DNA of 64,000 bases from Entoloma clypeatum (taxonomy: Eukaryota; Basidiomycota; Agaricomycetes; Agaricales; Entolomataceae), in contig OY751490.1 in assembly GCA_963565915.1 (NCBI GenBank), forward strand, positions 62,001 to 126,000, in the 5' to 3' direction. A model generated the notes under the pieces. That model worked only from the letters and a program-made list of their open reading frames with translations. It was not told where the DNA came from and ran no database searches. This document shows positions 1 to 8,370 of the stretch, piece by piece (position 1 is the stretch's first letter; each line of letters begins with the position of its first letter). The translations under genes were made by a program, and so were the position numbers.

Positions 1-670
1 AGCCAAGTATGTCCAACAATAATTTTAGCTTTTCCTAGGTTGCATGCTTCAAACACTGCTATCTCCACATGTCCTTTATACCGCATAGCCATGACTGCTT
101 CGTGCGTGATCGAACCTCCTTGGTTAAGCGTACCATCAACGTTGTAGACCCGAATGGGGAACGGTAGTTCCCTTAATTTAATGTTGTTCTTTTTGGCAAA
201 GTCCAGATCTATGAACATCCCTGTTGCCCCTGAGTCTAATAATGCTTCAACATCAAATGTGCGTTTGTCCTGCAGCGTTTCCAGTCTGATTTTCATCATA
301 AGCTCCTTTTCCAAAGAAGCGGATTGAATAAAAGATGGTTCCCCCATAGAGTCCGTTTGCCTAGTTAAGTTATCTGATTTATCGTAACAGGGAATTAAGC
401 ATTCATCCGTAGGGGACAAACCAAGCCTCGTTGCCGAGGGCTCCCCAATGATATAGTTTACAAGCGTATCTAAGTCCGATTCATCTGTGCTATTTTTTTG
501 GGTTTTTACCTTTTTGGGTTTGTCCAATAGTATTTTATTGTATGTAACTGCTGCATCCGTAAGCTTTTGAAACCAAGAATTTACAGTGTCTTTATGTATG
601 TAAGAGTCTATAGGCAATTGTTCATATCGATTTGTCAGAGCCAGCGGGGGAATTACTGGTTGACATTTAC
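1..670 (-). CDS. Retropepsin-like aspartic protease, start of pol (element B, partial)
   Basis: An open minus-strand frame runs from about 670 to the window edge. The active site LLDSGATGMF is at about 200-245 (Asp-Ser-Gly, then a hydrophobic flap region). Downstream the conserved block ending IIVGHTW is at 1-40, the usual end of the protease domain before RT. The roughly 140 residues between the gag stop and the active site look like the linker of this lineage. No stop is seen in this piece, so pol may stay open past the window. The protease would cleave the Gag-Pol polyprotein in virus-like particles. Confidence 0.75.
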
Positions 671-1127
671 AAAATCCTGCTGCGCTGCAGCCTGTCCGTT
701 GTTCTGAGCTGGTTGGCCCTGCCGTCCATTATTAGCTTGGCGCGCTTGACGCCTTGCGTTGATCTGTCTCAAAATTTCCTCCTCCTCTTGTTCGTCGATC
801 TGTTCGATCATTGCTGCTTGTACCCTGCGCTGTGGCCGTCTGCAGTCTCGGGCAAAATGCCCCTGTCCGCCGCAGTTATAACAATTACCAGGAGCGCGTC
901 TCTGGTTCCTATCGACGTCCATTGCATTTGGATCCCGTCGTGGTTGCTGCTGTTGTTGTTGTTGACCGTTTTGTTGTTGAGGACGGTACCCCCCATTCTG
1001 TTGTTGCCCAAAGGGCCTCTGTTGCTGCTGTTGTCCATATGCGGGCCGATTGCCTCATGTGTTATGTTGTTGTCCAAAGTTATTGCCAGTCCTCATGCCT
1101 GGTCTTGCTGCGAAGGTCTCTTCCGCT
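653..1127 (-). pseudogene. Gag C-terminal fragment with CCHC zinc knuckle (element B)
   Basis: The frame opens directly at the junction with element A. It encodes a Gln/Asn-rich linker and then the nucleocapsid knuckle CYNCGGQGHFARDC, which binds element RNA during packaging. One in-frame TGA occurs near 1062, where an Arg codon (CGA) would fit the flanking sequence, so a C-to-T change at CpG is likely. Gag ends with TAA at 653-655. The following protease frame lies one base back, the usual -1 gag/pol arrangement. The loss of the N-terminal part and the stop make it non-functional. A competing plus-strand frame over this region is only the antisense of the repeats. Confidence 0.8.
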
Positions 1128-1240
1128 TGTTATGCATAACAAACCGTTCCAAGGTTCGGGCAGAATATGCAGGAAGATGGAAAGGCGAAGAGCAATGTGA
1201 AAAAGTAAGCGTATACGTCTGTAGTCGTTAGTCCGTAACA
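1128..1240 (-). repeat. Shortened 3' LTR of element A
   Basis: On the minus strand it begins TGTTACGGACTAAC and ends GTTATGCATAACA, matching both ends of the 387-bp LTRs of element C. It is only 113 bp long. The missing middle contains the U3 activator repeats and TATA box of the full LTR. The polypurine tract GAGGAGGGGAA sits just upstream (1243-1253). The LTR cannot act as a normal promoter. Confidence 0.85.
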
Positions 1241-1277
1241 TGTTCCCCTCCTCAAGGTCTGTGTCCTCACAGACTAC

Positions 1278-1646
1278 CTACTCCCATCCATCGTTGCCAT
1301 TTGGATTGGCCCAGGCAGGGTCAACTCGGTTACCCCAATCCTTTATCAGTTCATTGTTTACCGCCGTGGCAAACTCTAAACCTCGAACGGCGAGGCGAAG
1401 GCGTCGATTCTCGACAGCAAGGGTGTTGGTATAGTTTTTGAGGATGAGCTTCTCCTCAGCGGTGGGGGCGGTTGGCAAATCGGAGAGGGTATGAAGGCGG
1501 ATATGCATCTGCCGGTGGAGGATGTCGGCGACGGAGGTTTCGAGCGCATGGATCTGGTCGCACATGGAGAGCGCTTCGCCGATGAGGGTGGTGATGGTGG
1601 GGTTGATATCGGAAGCATCGGTGGAGGCGGCGGTGATGTTGGACAT
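1278..1646 (-). CDS. Third ORF downstream of pol in element A (122 aa, unknown function)
   Basis: A 122-residue ORF lies between the end of the chromodomain and the 3' LTR. I do not recognise a named family. It has an intact counterpart frame in element C at 12290-12661. Shared blocks include EALSM-x-DQIHAL, EEK-x-IL-x-NYT, RLA-x-x-GLE and a Trp-rich C-terminus. Leucine and isoleucine spacing from residue 20 to 60 suggests an amphipathic or coiled-coil helix. There is no signal peptide or membrane segment, so it is not an envelope-type protein. Roughly half the residues match between the copies, far fewer than in pol. It is intact here and broken by a stop in C. Confidence 0.65.
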   Translation of the reverse strand: MSNITAASTDASDINPTITTLIGEALSMCDQIHALETSVADILHRQMHIRLHTLSDLPTAPTAEEKLILKNYTNTLAVENRRLRLAVRGLEFATAVNNELIKDWGNRVDPAWANPNGNDGWE

Positions 1647-1763
1647 GGCAGAAATGATGTTTGAAAGGTATAAGAAAAACGGCGTGTTGGGCGAGAAGAG
1701 TTGGAGTGGGGAACTCGATGTGACAGAAGTCGATGTGGAAAATGGCTCTCAAAGCCTGTTCTT

Positions 1764-4441
1764 TTATCGTGGACGCGATGGATTTTGCCGATGAAAATCT
1801 CGGATCAAGTCTTGAGCGTTCTGAACATTAGTCCGAGGTTCCCACGTGTTCTCTTCTGGGCCATACCCTTCCCATTGGACAAGGTACTGGATCTTTCCAC
1901 GGAATTTCCGAGAGTCCAGGATCGTGGAGACATGGTATTCTTCTCGTCCTTCGACAATGGTCGGATCAGGGGCTGGCTTCTTTTTCTGAATGGCATACTT
2001 CGGGGTTTCGTATGGCGATAACAGGGTCTCGTTGAACACAGGGTGGATCATTTTCCAGGTTTTGGGAAGATCAAGACGGTATGCGCTAGCTCCTTTCTTC
2101 TCTAGGACTTTGAACGGTCCGTGTCGGAGGGCGTCAAGTTTCTTTGAGGGATGATCAGTCCTGATGTTAGTCCCTTCCAGCCACACCTTGTCTCCGATGC
2201 GGTAATTCCGAGACGGGCTTCGTCGCGTGTCAACTGTCTTCTTCATCTGATCCTGTGCCTGTTTCAGTGCTGCGTTGGCTTCTTCTCGTGCCTGTTTGAG
2301 TTTTTTCAAGAAGTCGTTTGCCGCTGGATTGGTGTCTTCCAACACAAGTTCTCCCTTCCAAGGATGCAGACCGTAGTTGAGATAGAATGGTGTGTACTTT
2401 GTCGCTTGATGTTCTTTGTCATTGTACTGGAATTCTGCGATTGCGATCCATTCCGCCCAATCATCTTGTAGATGGTTGACAAAGTTTTGTAAGAACACCT
2501 CGGTTTCCTGATGCGATCGTTCGGCTTGTCCATCAGTTTGTGGATGGTACGCAGTGGACAGGTTTCTCTTGATTCCCAACATGCGGCAAAGTATCTCCAT
2601 GAACTTCGCGGCGAACTGTGGTCCTCTGTCGCTAATGATCTTCTTAGGGATTCCATGAAGCTTCCATATCTGGTCCCAATAGATCTTGGCTAATCCTTCA
2701 GCCGATAGTTCCATGGTTGTCGGGATGAGATGAAGCATCTTTGAATGTCTGTCCGTGATGACCAGAATTGTGTTCTTCCCATCAGATTCTGGTATCGGTC
2801 CCACGACGTCAATCCCTATGTCTTCCCATGGTTGACTTGGTGTGGCGTTAGGGTGCAGAGGGGCGTGTCTCCTTTGGCGGCTGATCTTGTTACGTTGACA
2901 GGTGTCACAACCTTTCACATACTTCTTTATGTCATGTAGGATGGTGGGCCACCAGTAGGTGCGAGTGAGGAGTTCATGTGTTCGATACTGTCCTGGATGT
3001 CCTGCCACTGGTGCGTCGTGCGCTTCAAACATCAGTTCTTGGCGCAATTGTGGGTCTGGTGGAACATAGACTCGTTCTCCTGCGTAGGTGATGCCATTTT
3101 CCTGCTGGTACCAGTGAGGATTCTTCTTCAGACCCTGGGCTACTTCTGTCTCCATGCGATTCGAGGCCTTGATGCGTGCGATCCATGGGTTTTCGATGGT
3201 TGTGATGTTTCTGATTTTGATGGAATCAGATGTTTCACCCCCTTCAAAGAATTGTTCCTCCGTGAACATCTCCATTTGTATCACATCTTCTGATTCCAAT
3301 CATTTCAAAAATAGCCCCTCCTTGAGCATTTGGTCGCTGTCCTGCGGCTCGAGTTCCGTCTCATACCAGGGTAAACGTGACAGGATGTCTGCTTTCGCGT
3401 TTGTCTTGCCGGGCACATGCCGTAATTCGAAGTCATAGTCTTGTAACTTCATTTTCCAGCGTCGCTGTCGTTGATTCAGGTCCTGAGGGCGACGGAAATA
3501 TTCCAGGTTCTTGTGATCGGTTAAGATCTCGAAACGTTCCTTGGCTTCAAGTAGATAATGTCGCCAGTCCTTCAGTGCTTCCATGACTGCTAAGAGTTCC
3601 TTGTCATATATCTCGTAATTCTGTTCGGCCGCGGACATGGTCCGCAACAAGAACGCGATAGGATGCCACTTGTCGTCTTGTTTCTGTGAAAGTACCGCTC
3701 CAATCGCATAACCCGATGCATCGGTTTCGACCCTGAACTGTCCGTCTGGTTTGGGCAATGCCAAGACTGGTGCCATCGTGATTGCCCATATGAGACCTTC
3801 AAATGCTTCTTGCGCCGCTGGTCCCCACGTGAATGCTGTATTTCCCGTAAGTGTTGTGAGTGGCTTTGCGATGTTTGAGTATCCTTCAATGAAGCGTCGA
3901 TAAAAATTGGCAAATCCCAGGAACCTCTGGACTTCCTTTTTTGATGTGGGTACTCGCCAGTTCCGGATTGTGTCCACCTTTTCAGTTTCCATCTCAACAT
4001 GTCCTTCTCCAACGACATATCCCAATATGGGGCATTTTGTTACTTCCCAAAGACACTTCTTCTCCTTTAGGAACAGGTCATTGTCTGACAGAATCTGCAA
4101 GATTTCTTCGGTGTTCCGGGCGAGTTCTTCCTTGGTTTTACCAATAACCACTATGTCATCCATGTAAATCACACAGATGCGCCGACGGATCTGATCCCTG
4201 AATAGGCTGGCCATCATCCGAGAGAACGTTCCCGGGGAGTTGCAGAGACCGAAAAACATGACCAATGGTTCAAACAATCCTCGGCTGGTCAGGAAGGCGG
4301 CTTTCCATTCGTCACCTTTCTTGATCCGCACGTTATTGTATCCCCACATGATGTCCATTTTGTTGAAGTAGACTGCGTCCTTCAATACATCCAAGAGGTC
4401 GTTGATGCATGGGAGTGGGAATTTGTCCTTAACCGTGAATT
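1764..4441 (-). pseudogene. Pol of element A: RT, RNase H, integrase, chromodomain, broken by one stop
   Basis: Order on the minus strand: RT palm with YMDD followed by IVVIGKTKEE (4150-4180), RNase H (TDASGYAIGAVLSQ), a linker, the integrase HHCC zinc finger (CDTCQRNK), the integrase core with Asp at GIDVVGP and ISDRGPQF and Glu at DGQAER, and a chromodomain ([17 protein letters not shown]). The 5' start, including protease and RT blocks 1-2, is missing at 4441. A TGA at 3300-3302 replaces an Arg codon present in element C (CGG), so the protein is cut between RNase H and integrase. The chromodomain normally directs integration to marked chromatin. The integrase triad and the RT region after YMDD are better preserved here than in C. 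Confidence 0.9.
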
Positions 4442-4479
4442 TAAATGATTATTAATTGATGGCTGGAATTGAGGGGAGG

Positions 4480-4850
4480 CCGTTGGGCGCTACAGAGGGT
4501 TAGAGGCCAAGGGCAGTCTGTTGGGCGTTACAGATGGCTGTTGGGCATGCGGAAGGGCGCTTGATGTCGATGGGAGGGCGTTGGGCACGCGGGACGGGTT
4601 CGGGTCGATGGGAGGCAGTTGGGCACGTGGGGCGAGGGTTCGGGTCGATGAGAGGCAGTTGGGCATGCGGGACGAGGGTTGGAGTCGAGGGGAGGCCGTT
4701 GGGCATGCGGGGCGACGGTTGGGGGTCGAGGGCAGAGGCCGTTGGGCGCTACAGAGGGCCGTTGGGCGCTACAGAGGGCCGTTGGGCGCTACAGAGGGCC
4801 GTTGGGCACTACAGAGGGCCGTTGGACACTACAGAGGGCCGTTGGGCACG
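4480..4850. repeat. GC-rich minisatellite, 20-bp core unit
   Basis: Five near-identical 20-bp units (GTTGGGCGCTACAGAGGGCC type) run from 4741 to 4840. Degenerate longer units built on GTTGGGCAYG / GGTCGAKGGGAGGC fill 4550-4740, and single units occur near 4483 and 4525. Several long frames across it are repeat translations and were not called as genes. It starts exactly where element A is truncated. Confidence 0.9.
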
Positions 4851-4875
4851 CGGAACGATGCTTGGTATTGGTAGG

Positions 4876-5291
4876 CACTCCTGACACTGGTAAGTTTTTC
4901 TGGAGGAAAAATCTGTTGTGAAAGAGGAATCCTCTTTCCTTTGGGTGTATCTTTGAGAAAGATACAAAGTATTTCATATAGAAAATTTTAGAAAACATAT
5001 AATGTGTTTCCAAAGTATTTCTTCTGGTAAAACTTTTTATTTTTCCAAGAGCTTTTCTCAAAGATAAACTTATTCCATTGTTCAAACAATGGATCTAGTT
5101 TTTCCTCAAGAAAAACTCTAGGATAAACAAAAAGTTCTTTGGTGAAAAATATTTGGAAAAAACATTACATATTTCTTGAAAATTTCCATATAAAATACTT
5201 TGTATCTTTCTTAAAGATATATCCAAAGGAAAAAGGATTCCTCTTTCATAATGAATTTTTCCTCCAGAAAGATTTTTCAGTGTCAGGAGTG
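4876..5291. mobile_element. Foldback (MITE-like) element with about 190-bp inverted arms
   Basis: Both ends read inward as CACTCCTGACACTG. The left arm (4876 to about 5062) and the reverse complement of the right arm (about 5104-5291) align along nearly their full length, with shared blocks such as GAAAGAGGAATCC and AAGATACAAAGTATTT. The loop is about 40 bp. It is very AT-rich and has no gene. GGTA on both sides may be a target duplication, but this is ambiguous. A transcript through it would fold into a long hairpin. Confidence 0.75.
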
Positions 5292-6309
5292 AGGTATCAT
5301 AATGCATTATATGAGAATACAATTTGGCCATTCTATGATAATCATAAAGATCTCTTTCAGTAAGCCATCGCCTATTTGCAAGCTTCTCGACAGTCTGGGG
5401 GTGGTGTGTAGTGTCATGGATAGGTGGCAATAGTAAATACTGTATATTTTCTCATTGATTCCCAAATTACATAATACCAGACAATCACTATCATACAAAT
5501 ATAGCATATTTGAAATTAGCTTCAAATTCTGCATCTAGCAGTAGTCAAACCAAATCAATTGATTGTCATCAACTGGAACAAACAAATACAAACAATGTAT
5601 GCATTTATCATTGGATGTATGGTAGCTGACTGGATCAACTTGAATTCGAATCATCTTTCTATAGCTTCAAAACTGCTATTTATGGCTATATTTGTATAAA
5701 TACACATATCTGACATTCTTTTTCCAAAGCAATCTCTTTCTCCTCCCACATGATCTTGATCTGAACAAAACTGATCATTTCATCAAATGCTTATATAATC
5801 AAAATAATAGCAAAACCTTTGATTACAATATTCTATCAACACTATACTATATTATAGTTAATATATATCCAAAGTAATATAAGAAAAATAATTTCAGTTT
5901 ATATCAGAATATTTTCTTGATATTTTTTCAATTGATATGCTCTACAATATTTGGTTTTGATTTTGATTTCTTTTCAATACTTTTGATTAAAGTATACAAA
6001 TATAACTTGAAAAAATAATAAATATATATTGAAATCTTGCTTTTTAATAAGATATAAATATTCATCTTTACAATATTTATAGAACATTCAAAACTGACAA
6101 TCAAAGATACTTGAAATATATCATAAAAATATTGTATGTCAAGTTTATCAAATCTTTTAGATATTTAAGCATAGGATATGCATGCCTGCCTTCTTCATCA
6201 TTGTTTCATATGATGCTCAAAACTATTGTATAAGAATATCTAAATAGCATATAAAAAGTACAGTAAATCTCAATTCAAGTACTTTTAAGATATTGTTGCC
6301 TATCATAGT
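5292..6309. other. AT-rich stretch without recognisable genes
   Basis: About 1 kb of strongly AT-rich DNA lies between the foldback element and the 5' LTR of element C. Frames are short and of low complexity. I saw no repeats longer than a few bases and no protein similarity. Confidence 0.6.
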
Positions 6310-6314
6310 GTGAC

Positions 6315-6701
6315 TGTTATGGACTTACCGGTTTGTATGTTACGCACTTTTCCCTTGCATTGTACCTTCGTTATTTCTTTGACTCATCGGACCGCTCACT
6401 CATTTACCTTTACTCTACCATTCTCCTTTAGTATACTTCGCTCCCGCGCTGACTCGCACTCCGCAGTAGGGATTACTCAGTCCGCAGTCGTCTGACTCAC
6501 TTCGCACTGCCTTTCCGCAGTTACTGACTCATCCGCACTGCCTTCCGCAGCTACTGACTCACTCGCTACCGCTCGTAGCCAGTACTATATAAACCTCATG
6601 TACCGTAGTAGATTCCTTAGATTTAGCAATCACTTTGCTCTTCGCCTTTCCACTTCCTGCATACTCTGCCCGAACCTTGGAACGGTTTGTTAAGCATAAC
6701 A
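6315..6701 (+). repeat. 5' LTR of element C
   Basis: It is 387 bp, starts TGTTATGGACTTACC and ends AAGCATAACA. It differs from the 3' LTR at position 6 (T/C) and in the GCTCACTC/GCTTACTC block. U3 holds imperfect 30-32 bp repeats with TGACTCA motifs, followed by a TATA box and the start of R. Confidence 0.97.
6380..6593 (+). promoter_or_regulatory. U3 promoter: four TGACTCA (Gcn4/AP-1 type) sites and a TATA box
   Basis: Perfect TGACTCA motifs are at 6380, 6493, 6525 and 6555, with a variant TGACTCG at 6450. They sit in repeats that also carry CCGCAGT and CGCACT. TATATAAA is at 6586-6593. TGACTCA is the established binding site of Gcn4/CpcA-type bZIP factors of amino-acid starvation. That it acts here is inference. 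The same array is in the 3' LTR. Confidence 0.6.
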
Positions 6702-6703
6702 AG

Positions 6704-6714
6704 TTGCTAAATCT
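6704..6714 (+). promoter_or_regulatory. Self-priming primer-binding site (Tf1-like)
   Basis: TTGCTAAATCT, two bases after the 5' LTR, is the exact reverse complement of AGATTTAGCAA at 6619-6629. That segment lies 33 bp downstream of the TATA box, where the RNA should begin. In Tf1 the first 11 nt of the mRNA fold back on an equally placed site and are cleaved to prime reverse transcription. The geometry and the 11-nt length match that mechanism. Confidence 0.75.
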
Positions 6715-8359
6715 TGTTAGGTTCGCCCAGAGCGAAGAGAGCAACTACCAGACGAGTCAAGACGTCGCGCTTCTTTGAAGACTTCACCAGTAACCCATTC
6801 AGCACGCCAGAAGCCCGACAGGAGGAGCTAAGTCCTCGAGACAGTATCGATTTTACACTCATCCAGCAGTACATTGAATCAGAGATCCGTCGCATCCTAC
6901 AGCAGGTGCTTGACGAAGAACTAGACAACGACGAGCATCGCCCCCACGGCGAGATAGCAGAGAGCATCCATCTTGCTCGGCAACACCAGATCGCGCGTTA
7001 CAACGCCCGACAGAACGAACTCGAAAGCTTTCGCGTTCAAGAAGGACCTCAGACAGGTCGGATCACAGAGATCAGAGAGTTTATCGGTGTCCAGACAACC
7101 GTTATCAGAAGATTGATTAGGACGCTCACATCGAGACGTCCCAGAGCCACATCATCACGTCTTACTCGAAGCAGCAGATCTATGCCCACTTCACCATTGA
7201 AGAACAACAAACCGAGTACAACCGCTGGGCACGAAACGAGAGACTTGATCCCTTCTCAAGACCAACAGACGTGCAGGAACAGAGATTCCTTAGAGATTTA
7301 CAGAGGAAATACTCTGAACGTTTTGCCACCGATTCCGCCGACGAGTCCCCTGACGAATTTACTTTTGACTCCGCGCAGTCAGATATCGAACAGACGCCTA
7401 GAACAGGGACTCATTTTCAATCCTTACCTGTATCCCGAACCCCATCTTCATCCCAACAACCCGACTCCTCTTCTCCTCCGCAGACTCTAAACATGGCAGA
7501 AGCTCCGGCTGTACAAACAATGGATACATCCAAGATCATCAAGGATCCTGGGATGTTCAAGGACAGATACACCTTTGACGAGTGGTGGAAAGCCACCAAA
7601 CTATACATCAGGTTCCAAAAGAGCCTCACAGACGATCAGAAGATTCTTGCGGTGTTATCCCACATGATGGAAGGGTCCGGCAGACACTGGGCCAGTAACA
7701 AGTTAGATGCTCTTGCCGTTGACAACGAGAACATCACCTGGCTAGGTTTTTCCGATGATATCGCCACACGATTCTCCATCGCCAACAAGTCGGTCGCTGC
7801 CAAAGCGAGACTCGAAGTCCTGAAACAAGAGAAACGCACTGTTGATGAATTCTTGGATGAATTTGAAGAACTCTTGAAACTGTCAAACCTTGGCGAAGAA
7901 ACTGGGAAATACATCCTAGAGAAGAACGTCAACCGCAGAATCTCTGAACAAGTGGCCAGCGATGGCAAGACGTACACCGATTACGCAAAGGAGATCCGAA
8001 ACAAGGGACGACAGATGGAAGGACACGCACTGGTCATCCGAGGTGGCGGCGACATGCGCACTGGATCAGGTACCACTTATGGTGGTCAGGGCAAGGCCAT
8101 GGAGATTGACAAAGCAGGAGTAGCCCGTTGCTACAACTGTCAGCGCTTCGGTCATCTGGCTAAAGACTGTAGTGCTCCAAAGAAGAAAGATGGTCGCAAG
8201 TGTTTCAACTGTGACCAAGAAGGCCATATCGCGCGCAACTGCCGCAAGCCGAAGAAGAACTCCGGAAGGATTAGGAAGGTGTCCGAGGAAGATGCCGAGA
8301 ATGATGAAACCACAATCTTAGAAGCCGACGAGAAGGATTTTCCCGGAGGGTCCGATTAA
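6714..8359 (+). pseudogene. Gag of element C, frameshifted
   Basis: The C-terminal part (from about 7120) is a typical capsid region (DRYTFDEWWKATKLYIRF), then two CCHC knuckles, CYNCQRFGHLAKDC (8130-8171) and CFNCDQEGHIARNC (8201-8242). The upstream coding-like stretch (6714 to about 7120) lies in another frame. The two join if one base is missing near 7120 (AGGACGC). There is no ATG in the upstream frame. The first good ATG in the downstream frame is at 7494, so a shorter Gag of 288 residues could still be made. Gag forms the particle shell and packages RNA. Confidence 0.75.
8305..8359 (+). other. Gag/pol overlap, probable -1 frameshift window
   Basis: Pol lies in the -1 frame relative to gag and is open from 8305, after a TGA at 8302-8304. 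Gag stops with TAA at 8357-8359. Inside the 55-bp overlap, T TTT CCC (8338-8344) has the X-XXY-YYZ form in the gag frame, although CCC in the second position is unusual. Without slippage pol has no ATG close to its start. Confidence 0.45.
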
Positions 8360-8370
8360 ACGACGCTAAG

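Larger units (their letters stand above)
1..1127 (-). mobile_element. Ty3/Gypsy retrotransposon fragment B (gag zinc knuckle and protease), runs off the window
   Basis: Reading on the minus strand this piece gives a Gln-rich gag tail, one CCHC zinc knuckle, then pol starting in the -1 frame with a retropepsin active site. It is cut at 1127/1128 by the LTR end of element A and continues beyond position 1. Its protease active site (LLDSGATGMF) differs clearly from that of element C, so it belongs to a different Ty3 lineage. The missing 5' half of its gag is not found on the far side of element A. Confidence 0.85.
1128..4441 (-). mobile_element. 5'-truncated chromodomain Ty3 element (element A, Tf1/sushi-like)
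   Basis: On the minus strand this contains RT from the F-T-V-K-D-K-F-P block, RNase H, integrase, a chromodomain, a third small ORF, a polypurine tract and a shortened LTR. It is the same family as element C, with most pol residues identical. Gag, protease, the first part of RT and the 5' LTR are missing. Similarity stops at about 4441, where a minisatellite begins. The 3' end lies inside the gag of element B, so A probably inserted into B and later lost its 5' part. Confidence 0.9.

Noticed and set aside
632..1231. Long plus-strand frame across the gag region
   Set aside because: It is antisense to the clear zinc-knuckle gag and is made of Leu-rich translation of the Gln repeats.
1278..1646. 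Third ORF as an envelope gene
   Set aside because: No signal peptide, no membrane span and no Cys pattern. The soluble coiled-coil character does not fit.
4741..4840. Regular 20-bp repeats as a CRISPR array
   Set aside because: The units are directly adjacent without spacers and the genome is fungal.
4521..4921. Three overlapping plus-strand frames rich in Gly, Arg and Trp
   Set aside because: They are translations of the 20-bp and longer tandem units and have no other protein features.
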